Below, one piece after another: positions 35,812-45,517 of a stretch of 64,000 bases of DNA; position 1 is the first letter of the stretch, and every line of letters begins with the position of its first letter. The notes beneath the pieces are model-generated. The model saw nothing but the letters and a program-made list of their open reading frames with translations, ran no database searches and had not been told where the DNA came from. A program made the translations under genes and the position numbers. The stretch is from Paraburkholderia megapolitana (GTDB lineage Bacteria; Pseudomonadota; Gammaproteobacteria; Burkholderiales; Burkholderiaceae), in assembly GCF_007556815.1 (NCBI RefSeq), contig NZ_CP041743.1, positions 558,001-622,000 on the forward strand. Direction: 5' to 3'.

Positions 35812-35894
35812 GACTCTGTCTCCATCAGGTTGTGCATGCCCGCTCTATGGCCGGCTCCGTGCGTTTCCATGCGCCGGACGGCGCAGACCGCCGG

Positions 35895-36743
35895 TCACTC
35901 GCCCAACTCGTCCGCGATCACGTTGCGCAACGTGCCGATCTTTTCGACGGTGACTTCGCAGACGTCGCCCGCCTTCATCAGCAGCTTCGGGTTGCGCGCC
36001 CAGCCGATGCCCGCCGGCGTGCCGGACACGATGACGTCGCCGGGCTCGAGCGTGATGCCCACACTGATGATGCTGATGAGGCTCGCGACGTCGAACACCA
36101 TCTCGTCCGTACTCGCCGATTGCACGACTTCGCCGTTCAGGCGTGTCTCGAGCCGAAGGCCCTTGATGCCCGGCGGTAGTTCGTCGGGCGTCACGAGATC
36201 CGGGCCGAACGCGCCCGTCCCGTCGAAATTCTTGCCCATCGTCCATTGCGGTGTCTTGAACTGATATTCGCGCACCGACCCATCGTTGAAGACCGAGTAA
36301 CCCGCGACGTGCGACAGCGCCTGCTCCTTCGAAATATGGCGCCCACCCTTGCCGAGCACGACCGCGATCTCGCCTTCGAAATCGAGGCCTTCGCAATCGG
36401 TTACGCGCGGACGGATCATCGGTTCGTCGTGCGCAATGAGACTGGTATCGACGCGGAAAAACAGCGTTGGGTAGTCGGGCTGCTGATACTTGCTCTCGGA
36501 CGTGTGGTCCGCGAAGTTCAAACCCACACAGATGATTTTCGGCGGATGGCGCAACGGCGGCAGCAGCGTCAGTCCCGCAGCCGACACTTTGCCGAGGCCA
36601 CTCTCCAGCTTCGCGTAAGCGTGAAGATCCACGCCGCGCGCGAGTAGCGACTCGAGCGTCTCTTCCCCGAGCACGCGAACCTCGTCCCCTTCGCGCACGC
36701 CCAGCATCGCGTGGCCGTCATGCTGAAAACTGACGAAGCGCAT
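35895..36743 (-). CDS. FAH-family hydrolase acting on ring-fission product
   Basis: 282 residues, same length as and collinear with the protein at 11379-12227. KIICVGLNFADHTSES, metal ligands in DFEGEIAVVLG and SVFNDGSVREYQ, and SGTPAGIGWARNP are conserved. GGAGACAGGG before the ATG is a good ribosome site. First gene of the three-gene operon, divergent from the TetR gene with two operators between. It should act after the VOC dioxygenase on the ring-fission product. Confidence 0.86.
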   Translation of the reverse strand: MRFVSFQHDGHAMLGVREGDEVRVLGEETLESLLARGVDLHAYAKLESGLGKVSAAGLTLLPPLRHPPKIICVGLNFADHTSESKYQQPDYPTLFFRVDTSLIAHDEPMIRPRVTDCEGLDFEGEIAVVLGKGGRHISKEQALSHVAGYSVFNDGSVREYQFKTPQWTMGKNFDGTGAFGPDLVTPDELPPGIKGLRLETRLNGEVVQSASTDEMVFDVASLISIISVGITLEPGDVIVSGTPAGIGWARNPKLLMKAGDVCEVTVEKIGTLRNVIADELGE

Positions 36744-36791
36744 CCCTGTCTCCTTGAGTGCCGGCCCGACCCGGGGCGGCCTGAATTAGAA

Positions 36792-36840
36792 TTGACGAAT
36801 CTGTCATTCCAAATTCTATTTGATTTGACGAATTCGTCAA
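36792..36840. promoter_or_regulatory. Paired TetR operators
   Basis: TTGACGAATTCGTCAA (36825-36840) is a perfect 16-base palindrome; TTGACGAATCTGTCAT (36792-36807) is a degenerate copy, centres 33 bases apart. They lie between the divergent FAH operon and TetR gene, so one repressor can close both promoters. Their TTGACG could serve as a -35 hexamer. Confidence 0.72.
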
Positions 36841-36869
36841 CTATAAAATCTCCAGGAGAAACCCGTATC

Positions 36870-36893
36870 ATGAGTCGGGACAATTCCACATGA
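36870..36893 (+). CDS. Possible seven-residue leader peptide before tetR
   Basis: ATG 36870, after AGGAGA, opens a frame of seven codons (MSRDNST) whose TGA overlaps the next ATG at 36890 as ATGA. This would couple translation of the TetR gene, which has no site of its own. The spacing from AGGAG to the first ATG is 11 bases, somewhat long. Confidence 0.35.
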   Translation: MSRDNST

Positions 36894-37630
36894 ACTCACT
36901 TTGCACAGTCATGGCCGACACTCCAGCCAGCGAGAACTATCAAAGTCGCGTCGGCGCACTGCGACGCGAAAAAACGCGAAACCGTCTGATCGAAAGCGCG
37001 CTAGCGGTATTCGCCGCACAAGGTCCGGACGCCCCGTCAATCGACGACTTCATCGCGGCAGCAGGCGTCTCGCGCGGAACGTTCTACAACTACTTCAGCA
37101 CCACCGCCGAACTGCTTGCAGCAGTCGCAGGTGAAACCAGCGACGAGGTGCTCGGCGTGATAGATCCGCTCGTGCTGGAAATCGACGATCCGGCGCTACG
37201 TGTCATCACCGGTTCGCGGCTTTACATGGGAATGGCGTGCCGCTATCCGCTGTGGGGCGCGTTCATCACGCGAGTTGGCACGAGACGCGGTTCGCGCGGA
37301 CGTCTGCTCGACGAATACCTGACCCGCGACTTGCAACTGGCGGTCGACAACGGACGCTTTCACGTCGCGTCGGTGGTGATGGCACGGGATATCGCGCTCG
37401 GCGCGATCATGTACGGCATCGAGACACTGCTCTCCGGCGATGCCCCGGCCGACTACGCAGAGCAGATGATGCTTGCGTTGCTACAGGCATTCGGTATTCG
37501 CGGGAAGAACGCGCGGCAACTTGCCTATGCGCCGATCATCGAGTGTCCCGCGCCGCGAGGTCCGATCTATGACCTCGTCAAGGACAGGGAGGAGCAGATT
37601 TCGAGCGATTTAGAGGCGGATGCCACCTGA
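36890..37630 (+). CDS. TetR-family repressor of the third catabolic module
   Basis: 246 residues. The helix-turn-helix is at about residues 28-75: RLIESALAVFAAQGPDAPSIDDFIAAAGVSRGTFYNYFSTTAELLAAV. A helical ligand domain follows, and a charged tail ends DREEQISSDLEADAT. Start taken at ATG 36890, coupled to the short upstream frame; ATG 36911 is an alternative. Divergent from the FAH/VOC/hydroxylase operon with two shared dyads, so it probably represses that operon and itself until an aromatic inducer binds. Confidence 0.86.
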   Translation: MNSLCTVMADTPASENYQSRVGALRREKTRNRLIESALAVFAAQGPDAPSIDDFIAAAGVSRGTFYNYFSTTAELLAAVAGETSDEVLGVIDPLVLEIDDPALRVITGSRLYMGMACRYPLWGAFITRVGTRRGSRGRLLDEYLTRDLQLAVDNGRFHVASVVMARDIALGAIMYGIETLLSGDAPADYAEQMMLALLQAFGIRGKNARQLAYAPIIECPAPRGPIYDLVKDREEQISSDLEADAT

Positions 37631-37701
37631 GCCGCCCCACGACGACACATTGCCGGGGGCTACATCGAGCCACTCACCCCGCCTGCCAGCATAACCGTCG
37701 C

Positions 37702-38459
37702 TCAGGTCTTGAGCCGATAGCCCGTCTTGAAGATCCACGCGACGACCGCCATCAGCACCGCGAGAAACAACGCCGTCATACCGAGGCTCACACCGACATG
37801 CACGTCGGCCAGACCGTAGAAGCTCCAGCGAAATCCGCTGACCAGATAGACGATCGGATTGAACAGCGTGACGATGCGCCAAAACGGCGGCAACATGTCG
37901 ACGGAGTAGAAGCTGCCGCCGAGAAACGTCAGCGGCGTAATGATCAGGAGCGGCACCAGTTGCAGCTTCTCGAAGCCGTCCGCCCAGATCCCGATGATGA
38001 AACCGAACAGGCTGAACGTCACCGCCGTGAGGACGAGAAACAGGATCATCCAGAACGGATGCTGGATCTGCAGCGGCACGAAGAGTGCTGCCGTCGCGAG
38101 AATGATCAGGCCGAGGATGATCGATTTGGTTGCGGCCGCACCGACATAGCTGATGGCGATCTCCGCATACGACACCGGCGCGGACAGCAACTCGTAGATG
38201 GTGCCGGTGAAGCGCGGAAAGTAGATGCCGAATGACGCGTTCGAAATGCTCTGCGACAGCAGCGACAGCATGACGAGCCCTGGCACGATAAACGACCCGT
38301 AGCTGATGCCGCCCACCTGGCTGATACGCGAACCAATCGCCGAACCGAACACGACGAAATAAAGCGACGTCGAGATGACCGGCGCGATGATGCTCTGCAT
38401 CACCGTGCGCCAGGTGCGCGCCATTTCGAAGCGGTAAATCGCGCGCATTGCGTGGATGT

Positions 38460-38463
<4 letters not shown>
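37702..38463 (-). CDS. ABC-2 type transporter permease
   Basis: 253 residues with about six membrane segments. The ABC-2 permease signature is seen in [23 protein letters not shown] and [37 protein letters not shown]. The group includes drug exporters and NodJ-like polysaccharide exporters. The start overlaps the stop of the ATPase gene by ATGA, so the two are a translationally coupled pair. Substrate unknown; the direction is most likely export. Confidence 0.88.
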
Positions 38464-39500
<1,037 letters not shown>

Positions 39501-39671
39501 GCCCGCGACGATAGCAGAAAGTCGCCGTTTTAGTGGCGGAGCCTGGTGCAATCGCGGTGCGATGGCTGTCGTGGCGGAATTGGGAGTGCGATGCGGCCGT
39601 TCGACGTCGGCTTGAGGCCGTGGCCCGGGAGCCTGTTGGCCCATTGACCTATTGACCCGCGACGCACAATG

Positions 39672-40667
39672 TCAATCCGCCGCGTTCCCGCGCCTGCCTC
39701 CCGTCTTGCGTCCGCGCTTTGGCGGCGTGCCGTCGGGCGCCGCCAGCCGCTCCCGCGCCACCGCCCGCACCGCGTCGATCAGCGCACGGCCGGCCGGCGA
39801 CGGCTGCGAGTCCGAACGCAGGATCAGCCCGACCGGTTCGTCGGTGCCGGCGAATGGCAGCGGCAAGCGCACCAGCACGCCGTGCGCCAGTTCGTACTCG
39901 ACCGCGCCGATCGGAACGAACCAGACGGCGTCGTTGGCGAGCGCCAGCGCGCGCCCGACCGACACCGACAGCACCTCGACGAACGACGACAGCGGCGGCA
40001 TGCCCCACACCGTCAGCAGGCTTTCCGCGGACTGGCGGATGATCGTGCCGTACGGCGGCAGCACGACCGGGTAGTCGAGCAACGCGACCGCCGGCATCGC
40101 GCTCTTTGCCATCGGATGCCCAGCACGCACCACGGCGACCAGCGGTTCGCCGTATAACTGCTCGAAGCTCAGGCCGACCATCCGTTCCGGGTCGGCGAGC
40201 CGCCCCACGGCGAATTCGATGGCCCCTGCCTTCAACTGCTCCAGCAGATCGCCATTCGATGCGGTGGCAAGCTGCACGACGACGTGCGGCCACTGCGCCG
40301 CGAAGCGCCGCAGCACCGGCGGCACCAGCGAAGGCGCGACGGTCGGCAGCATGCCCACGGCGAGCGTTGCCGTCACGGCCCCCTGAGTGCCGGCCAGCAG
40401 GTCGACACCCTGCCGCAGCGCGCTCAGACACGCGCTGGCATGCGGCAGAAACAGCTGCGCTTCGCGGGTCGGCACGGCACCGTGCCGGCCGCGCTCGAAC
40501 AGCTTCACATCGAGAATCGCTTCGAGTTCGGCCACCGTCTTCGATACGGCGGGCTGCGTCACCGACAGGCTCTCGGCCGCCTTCTGCACGCTGCCGAACT
40601 GCGCGACGGCCAGAAAGCACTGCAGATGGCGGAATTTGACGCGGTTATCGGCGAGGCTACGTGACAT
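39672..40667 (-). CDS. pcaQ: LysR-type activator of protocatechuate catabolism
   Basis: 331 residues. The DNA-binding domain is VKFRHLQCFLAVAQFGSVQKAAESLSVTQPAVSKTVAELEAILDVKLFERGR, and GMLPTVAPSLVPPVLRRF opens the inducer domain; both match PcaQ proteins as I know them. Start at ATG 40667; a longer frame to 40715 would run across the operator. Divergent from pcaHG with an ATAAC-N5-GTTAT dyad between, resembling the known PcaQ box. Expected inducer is beta-carboxy-cis,cis-muconate or a related intermediate. Confidence 0.9.
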   Translation of the reverse strand: MSRSLADNRVKFRHLQCFLAVAQFGSVQKAAESLSVTQPAVSKTVAELEAILDVKLFERGRHGAVPTREAQLFLPHASACLSALRQGVDLLAGTQGAVTATLAVGMLPTVAPSLVPPVLRRFAAQWPHVVVQLATASNGDLLEQLKAGAIEFAVGRLADPERMVGLSFEQLYGEPLVAVVRAGHPMAKSAMPAVALLDYPVVLPPYGTIIRQSAESLLTVWGMPPLSSFVEVLSVSVGRALALANDAVWFVPIGAVEYELAHGVLVRLPLPFAGTDEPVGLILRSDSQPSPAGRALIDAVRAVARERLAAPDGTPPKRGRKTGGRRGNAAD

Positions 40668-40691
40668 AACTGAGCTACCTAACTGAGTTGC

Positions 40692-40706
40692 ATAACGAAT
40701 GGTTAT
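40692..40706. promoter_or_regulatory. Candidate PcaQ box
   Basis: ATAACGAATGGTTAT, a 5-5-5 dyad, similar to the ATAACC-N4-GGTTA element described for rhizobial PcaQ. It lies about 100 bases before pcaH and 25 before the pcaQ start, as expected for a divergent LysR site. Confidence 0.65.
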
Positions 40707-40803
40707 ACGAAACACTATAAAACGTCATTTTGCATAACTTCTCGGATTAGATAAAGTCGCGTCATACGCTGCGCCCCCACACGTCCCTTCACGGAGACCC
40801 CCG

Positions 40804-41508
40804 ATGGACGATTCCATCCTCACTCCACGCGACTTTGCCTCCCATCCCGCCTATATCGAACCCGGCTACCGCTCGTCGGTGAAACGCGGCCCGCTGCGCC
40901 CGTTGATCCCGCTGAAGGAGCGCCTGCGCGACCAGCACGTGCCGGTCTACGGCGCGGAAGATCTCGGCGCACTCGATCACGACCTGACACGCAACGCCGT
41001 TGTGAACGGTGCGCCGCTCGGCGAGCGCATCATCGTGACCGGCCGCGTGCTCGACGAAGACGCACGGCCGGTGCGCAACACACTGGTCGAGGTCTGGCAG
41101 GCGAATGCGACGGGCCGCTACGTGCACAAGTCCGACCAGCACGACGCCCCGCTCGATCCGAACTTTCTCGGCGCGGGTCGCTGCCTGACCGACAACGAAG
41201 GCCGCTATCGCTTCCTGACGATCAAGCCGGGCGCGTACCCGTGGGGCAATCATCCGAACGCATGGCGGCCGAACCACATCCACTTTTCGCTGTTCGGCGA
41301 CTACTTCGGCTCGCGCCTCGTCACGCAAATGTATTTCCCCGGCGACCCGCTGCTCGCGTTCGATCCGATCTACCAGGGCACCCCCGCCGATGCGCGCGAG
41401 CGCCTCATCTCGCGCTTCTCGCTCGACGTGACCGAAGAAGGTTTTGCGCTCGGTTATGAGTTCGACATCGTGCTGCGCGGCCGCAACGACACACCGATGG
41501 AGCGCTGA
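40804..41508 (+). CDS. pcaH: Protocatechuate 3,4-dioxygenase beta subunit
   Basis: 234 residues. The catalytic subunit of the non-haem Fe(III) intradiol dioxygenase that opens protocatechuate to beta-carboxymuconate. Iron ligands are visible: Tyr in NATGRYVHKSD, Tyr in KPGAYPWGNHP, and the two His in RPNHIHFSLFG. HDLTRN and IVTGRVLDEDARPVRNTLVEVWQAN are family hallmarks. GGAG lies before the ATG. Two bases separate it from pcaG. The rest of the beta-ketoadipate pathway (pcaBCDIJF) is not in the window. Confidence 0.95.
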   Translation: MDDSILTPRDFASHPAYIEPGYRSSVKRGPLRPLIPLKERLRDQHVPVYGAEDLGALDHDLTRNAVVNGAPLGERIIVTGRVLDEDARPVRNTLVEVWQANATGRYVHKSDQHDAPLDPNFLGAGRCLTDNEGRYRFLTIKPGAYPWGNHPNAWRPNHIHFSLFGDYFGSRLVTQMYFPGDPLLAFDPIYQGTPADARERLISRFSLDVTEEGFALGYEFDIVLRGRNDTPMER

Positions 41509-41510
41509 AC

Positions 41511-42101
41511 ATGACGACGCTCAAGCAAACACCGTCGCAGACAGTCGGTCCCTACTTCGCCTACGGACTGTGCCCGCAGCAATACGATTTCGACTTCGGG
41601 AGCCTGTTCACCGCGACACTCGCCGATCGCGAAGCGAAGGGCGAGCACATCACGATCGTGGGTCAAGTGTTCGATGGCAATGGCGAGGCGATCTTCGATG
41701 CGATGCTCGAAATTTCGCAGGTGGATAGCGAAGGCCGCTATCCGGCGTCGCGGAAGGAATGTGCAGAGAGCGGGTTTCGTGGCTTTGCGCGCGTGGGTAC
41801 CGGGACCGATCTGCAGCGGCGTTTTATCGTTGACACCGTGAAGCCGGGCCGTGTGTCGGCCGATGAAGCGCCGCATCTGAATGTGGTTGTGACAATGCGC
41901 GGCATGTTGCTGCACACGTTCACGCGTCTCTATTTCGACGACGAGGCCGCGGCCAATGAACGCGACGCGGTGCTACTGGCGGTACCGGCTGAACGTCGCG
42001 CCACACTCATCGCGCGACGTGAATCTGGAACGGGCAATGCCGTCTATCGCTTCGACATCCATATGCAAGGCGAAAACGAAACCGTGTTTTTCGATCTCTG
42101 A
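41511..42101 (+). CDS. pcaG: Protocatechuate 3,4-dioxygenase alpha subunit
   Basis: 196 residues, the non-catalytic partner of PcaH in the (alpha-beta)n complex. TPSQTVGPYFAYGL at the N-terminus, ITIVGQVFDGNGEAIFDAMLEISQVDSEGRY, GFRGFARVGT and a C-terminal YRFDIHMQGENETVFFDL are typical. Starts two bases after pcaH, so translation is coupled, and is followed by a strong terminator at 42203-42227. Confidence 0.95.
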   Translation: MTTLKQTPSQTVGPYFAYGLCPQQYDFDFGSLFTATLADREAKGEHITIVGQVFDGNGEAIFDAMLEISQVDSEGRYPASRKECAESGFRGFARVGTGTDLQRRFIVDTVKPGRVSADEAPHLNVVVTMRGMLLHTFTRLYFDDEAAANERDAVLLAVPAERRATLIARRESGTGNAVYRFDIHMQGENETVFFDL

Positions 42102-42202
42102 AGGCAGCGGCGCCGTATTGACGCGCTCGCTTTCACGAGGCTTTCACACGGACGGACTAAGATCCGTCCTACGATCAACTCGCAAAACTCCGGTAACAGT
42201 TC

Positions 42203-42227
42203 GGCCCGCTTTATGCGGGCCTTTTTT
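42203..42227 (+). terminator. Terminator of pcaHG
   Basis: GGCCCGC (42203-42209) pairs with GCGGGCC (42215-42221), loop TTTAT, followed by six T. Seventeen of its bases lie inside the last codons of the convergent DUF971 gene. Confidence 0.88.
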
Positions 42228-42528
42228 CGCTTGTATCAACGCGTTGGTTCGTAACAAGCGTCTCCAGATATGCCCACGGGAAAATGCCCTGCGCGTGGCC
42301 GTCGCTGAATACGAGCTGTACGCCATAGCCCATCGGTTGGACGTCGACGATGGCGATATCTTTGGTCGCGGGTACCACAGCGCCCGCAAGACGCACGCGC
42401 CGGCAGGTCGAACACGGGCACGCCGTTCGCAACGCCGCATGAGCGAGCGTCTGTACGCGTGCAGTGTCCCACTGCAACGTTAGCGTGCGCGCGGCCGCAT
42501 CGACGGCCATGTGTTGCGGCACGTTCAC
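42211..42528 (-). CDS. DUF971 (GBBH-like N-terminal) domain protein
   Basis: 105 residues, a single DUF971 domain: LTLQWDTARVQTLAHAALRTACPCSTCRR, then DIAIVDVQPMGYGVQLVFSDGHAQGIFPWAYLETL. The CPCSTC triplet suggests a metal site, zinc or Fe-S. The same domain occurs as the N-terminal module of gamma-butyrobetaine hydroxylase and in small proteins linked to Fe-S assembly. Last gene of a five-gene operon; its start overlaps the HEAT gene stop by ATGA. It may help assemble or hold a cluster of the ferredoxin or flavoprotein partner (inference). Confidence 0.75.
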   Translation of the reverse strand: MNVPQHMAVDAAARTLTLQWDTARVQTLAHAALRTACPCSTCRRVRLAGAVVPATKDIAIVDVQPMGYGVQLVFSDGHAQGIFPWAYLETLVTNQRVDTSEKRPA

Positions 42529-43523
42529 CGCCCCGCCCCATCGATTTGCGCAAGCGCAATCCGCGCCGCCTTGCGTACCTCGGGGTCGGCATCGGCCGCG
42601 GCCACTTCAAGCGCTGGCCGTGCCTGCGCGTCACCGAGTTCACCGAGTGCCAGCGCCGCCTCCTTGCGCAGATTGCTGATCGCGTGCGTCAGCAATCCGG
42701 CGACCGGCGCGACTGCACGAACGTCGCTCAGCCTGCCGAGCGCACGCACTGCCTGCAAACGCACTTGCCAGTACGCATCGTCCAGCGCGGCAAGCAGTGC
42801 GTCGCATGCTTGCGCTGCGGCCAGCTTGCCGAGCGTGGTCGCTGCTGCTTCGCGCACCTGCCATGCGTCGTCGCGTAACGCGCTGAGCAAAGCATCGACC
42901 GTTTGTGCATCCGCGGCGCTTGCCAGACCGAGCGCGCCGGTTGCCGCGCGTCGCACTTCTGCATGCGAATCGCAGGTGACGAGCGCGGTGAGCGGTCCGA
43001 GCGCACTGCGGTCTTTCAACCAACCGAGCACGCTGACAGCTTCGAGACGTACAGCAGCTTCAGGTGCGTGCAGCGCGGCAAGCGCTGGTTCGCGCGCGCC
43101 TGCATAGCGCAACTCGCGCAGTGCACGAAGCACTGCCGCACGCACGAATGGCTCCGCATGTCCGCTCCAGCGCGCGAGAATCGGCCCGGAGCGCACGTTC
43201 TTCAACTGCGAGAGACTCAGCGCCGTCGCGTCGCGCACGGCAGTGTCACCATCGACCAACGCGGAGCACAGCGCCTCGACTACGGCGTCGCGTTCCCACG
43301 CACCAAGCACACGTGCAGCTTCCGCACGAACCTCGGACGCCGCGTCGTCGCGCAGGATGGCGACGATCGGCGGCAATACGGCTTCGTCTTCGAGATCGGC
43401 GAGCGCGAGCAACGCGATGCGCCGCACAGCCGCATCCGGCGAAGCGAGACGCGGCAGCAGTTGCGCCGCTTCGGGATCGAGCGTGGCGGGATCGAAGGTT
43501 AGTGGCAGCGAAGAGTCGGTCAT
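42525..43523 (-). CDS. HEAT-repeat protein
   Basis: 332 residues made almost entirely of about nine HEAT/PBS-lyase-type repeats of about 31 residues, each with the pattern D..VR..A..ALG.L (for example DPEVRKAARIALAQI, DAWQVREAAATTLGKL, DSHAEVRRAATGALGL). No catalytic motif or signal is seen. Such solenoids act as scaffolds or cofactor-insertion chaperones. It starts one base after the ferredoxin stop and overlaps the DUF971 start, so it is an obligate part of the operon. A role in assembling the flavoprotein-ferredoxin complex is inference. Confidence 0.82.
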   Translation of the reverse strand: MTDSSLPLTFDPATLDPEAAQLLPRLASPDAAVRRIALLALADLEDEAVLPPIVAILRDDAASEVRAEAARVLGAWERDAVVEALCSALVDGDTAVRDATALSLSQLKNVRSGPILARWSGHAEPFVRAAVLRALRELRYAGAREPALAALHAPEAAVRLEAVSVLGWLKDRSALGPLTALVTCDSHAEVRRAATGALGLASAADAQTVDALLSALRDDAWQVREAAATTLGKLAAAQACDALLAALDDAYWQVRLQAVRALGRLSDVRAVAPVAGLLTHAISNLRKEAALALGELGDAQARPALEVAAADADPEVRKAARIALAQIDGAGR

Positions 43524-43524
43524 G

Positions 43525-43770
43525 TCAGCGCAACAGATAGGGAATCTCGACTTTCACCGCATTCGTCGGGCAGTCCTTCTCGCACGGCATGCAGTACCAG
43601 CATTCGTCGAACTTCATGTAAGCCTTGCCTTTGGTCATATCGATCGCGAGCAGATCGAGCGGGCATACATCGACACAGACTGTGCAACCCTTGTCCGCGA
43701 TGCAGAGGTCTTCGTCGATCGTGACAGGGGCGGTGCTGCGCTGAAAGATATCGTGGGGTGTGGTGGACAT
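43525..43770 (-). CDS. Two-[4Fe-4S] ferredoxin (AprB-like)
   Basis: 81 residues. Two cluster motifs are visible: C-x5-C-x2-C-x3-CP (CIADKGCTVCVDVCP) and C-x2-C-x2-C-x3-CP (CWYCMPCEKDCP), followed by AVKVEIPYLLR. The widened first spacing recalls the beta subunit of adenylylsulfate reductase. Start at ATG 43770, 13 bases after the flavoprotein stop. It should pass electrons to or from the flavoprotein encoded just upstream. Confidence 0.86.
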   Translation of the reverse strand: MSTTPHDIFQRSTAPVTIDEDLCIADKGCTVCVDVCPLDLLAIDMTKGKAYMKFDECWYCMPCEKDCPTNAVKVEIPYLLR

Positions 43771-43783
43771 GGCTAGGATCATC

Positions 43784-45517
43784 TCAGGCTGGCACAGCTG
43801 CGGGCACGCCGATGCGCAGGTTGCGATAGACGTCGCTGTCACGCGCATCGAGCGGCACGATGTACGGCTCCACCGCGCGCTTCGCGCTCGTCATGCGATC
43901 GAACTCGTCCTTACGCAAATGCGTGTGGCAGAACCATTCAGCGTCGTCGCGCTGCGGATAATCGACGCGATGGTGGTACAGCCCCCACCGGCTCTCCGTG
44001 CGAAACAGCGACGCGTGCGCAGCCATTTCCGCGCAGTCGCGGATCGCGCGTACTTCGGCGGCGCGCATCAGTTCGTGTGGGTTGTCCGCCTTGATTGCAT
44101 CGATGTCTTCGGCAATTTCCGCGAAACGCTGCAAACCAATTTCCATCTTGCGCGTCACCTTCGGAGGTTGCAGGTAGTCGTTCACCATGCGTCGCAGCTT
44201 GTATTCGACCTGCGCAGGCGCGAGCCCTGTCTCGCGTTCGAGCGGCGCGTAGATACGCGCGCGTTCGGCAGCGATCTGCGCTTCGTCGAGCGGCGCGTGC
44301 TCGCGGCCTGCTACGTATTGCGCGGCGTTAGTGCCGGCAAACCAGCCATACGTGAACGCACCGAGCATGTAATTGTGCGGCACCGCGGCCATATCGCCGG
44401 CTGCGTACAGGCCGGGCACCGTCGTCTCCGCGCGCGCGTTCACGTACACGCCCGATGCACTGTGCCCGCTGCAGAAACCGATCTCCGAGATATGCATCTC
44501 GACCATCTGCTGCCGGTAGTCGGTACCGCGTCCCGCGTGAAAGCGGCCGCGACTCGGACGTTCGTTGGTGTGCAGGATCTGCTCGATCGTCTGGATGGTT
44601 TCTTCGGCGAGATGGTCGAGCTTCAGGAACACAGGGCCGTTGCCGCTCTGCAGTTCCTGATAGAACTCCCACATCATCTGGCCGCTCCAGTAATCGCATT
44701 CGATAAAACGTTCGCCCTTGCCGTTCGCCGTAAAACCGCCGAGCGGCCCCGTGACGTACGCACACGCGGGACCGTTGTAGTCCTTGATCAACGGATTGAT
44801 CTGGAAGCATTCGAGGTTCGCAAGCGCAGCGCCCGCGTGATATGCCATCGCGTAACCATCGCCGGCGTTGGTCGGGTTTTCGTAGGTGCCCATCAGATAG
44901 CCCGAAGACGGCAAGCCGAGCCGGCCGGCCGCGCCGCAGCAGAGAATCACGGCCTTCGCGCGGATCACATGAAATTCTGCGGTACGGCAATCGAAGCCGA
45001 GCACACCGCATACATTGCCCTGCGCATCCTTCAGCAGACGCGTTGCGACAACCCGATTCGTGATCGCAATGCGTGCACGCTTCAGTTGCCGGTACAGCAC
45101 CTTCTTGATGTCGTGACCTTCGGGCATCGGCAGAACGTACGAGCCCATGTGATGCACTTTCTTCACCGCGTAGTCACCGGTGCCGTCCTTCTCGAACTTC
45201 ACGCCCCAGCGGTCGAGTTCCTCGATCGTCGCGAAGCTGTGCTGCGCGTAGGCGTGAACGGCGGACTGGTCGACGATGCCATCGTTGGCGATCGTGATTT
45301 CCCTTGTGTACTGCTCCGGTGTTGCATGACCGGGAATCACCGCATTGTTCAACCCGTCCATGCCCATCGAGATCGCGCCGCTACGCTTGACGTTCGCCTT
45401 CTCCAGCAGCAGCACCTTCAGCGACGGGTCGCGCTCTTTCGCCTTGATAGCCGCCATCGGGCCGGCCGTGCCGCCGCCCACGACGACCACATCGTATTCG
45501 CTCACCAGCGTATTCAT
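43784..45517 (-). CDS. AprA-like FAD flavoprotein (fumarate reductase family)
   Basis: 577 residues. GGGTAGPMAAIKAK (from residue 14) binds FAD, EKANVKRSGAISMGMDGLNNA and the substrate-loop segment SEIGFCSGHSASGVYVN, then GLYAAGDMAAVPHNYMLGAFTYGW, match the fumarate reductase/adenylylsulfate reductase flavoprotein superfamily. A helical C-terminal domain follows from about 430. The ferredoxin partner next door has AprB-like spacing, but there are no sat, apr accessory or dsr genes here, so sulfate metabolism is unlikely and the substrate is unknown. Overlaps the GntR gene by ATGA and has AAGGGGGCACG before its start. Confidence 0.8.
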   Translation of the reverse strand: MNTLVSEYDVVVVGGGTAGPMAAIKAKERDPSLKVLLLEKANVKRSGAISMGMDGLNNAVIPGHATPEQYTREITIANDGIVDQSAVHAYAQHSFATIEELDRWGVKFEKDGTGDYAVKKVHHMGSYVLPMPEGHDIKKVLYRQLKRARIAITNRVVATRLLKDAQGNVCGVLGFDCRTAEFHVIRAKAVILCCGAAGRLGLPSSGYLMGTYENPTNAGDGYAMAYHAGAALANLECFQINPLIKDYNGPACAYVTGPLGGFTANGKGERFIECDYWSGQMMWEFYQELQSGNGPVFLKLDHLAEETIQTIEQILHTNERPSRGRFHAGRGTDYRQQMVEMHISEIGFCSGHSASGVYVNARAETTVPGLYAAGDMAAVPHNYMLGAFTYGWFAGTNAAQYVAGREHAPLDEAQIAAERARIYAPLERETGLAPAQVEYKLRRMVNDYLQPPKVTRKMEIGLQRFAEIAEDIDAIKADNPHELMRAAEVRAIRDCAEMAAHASLFRTESRWGLYHHRVDYPQRDDAEWFCHTHLRKDEFDRMTSAKRAVEPYIVPLDARDSDVYRNLRIGVPAAVPA

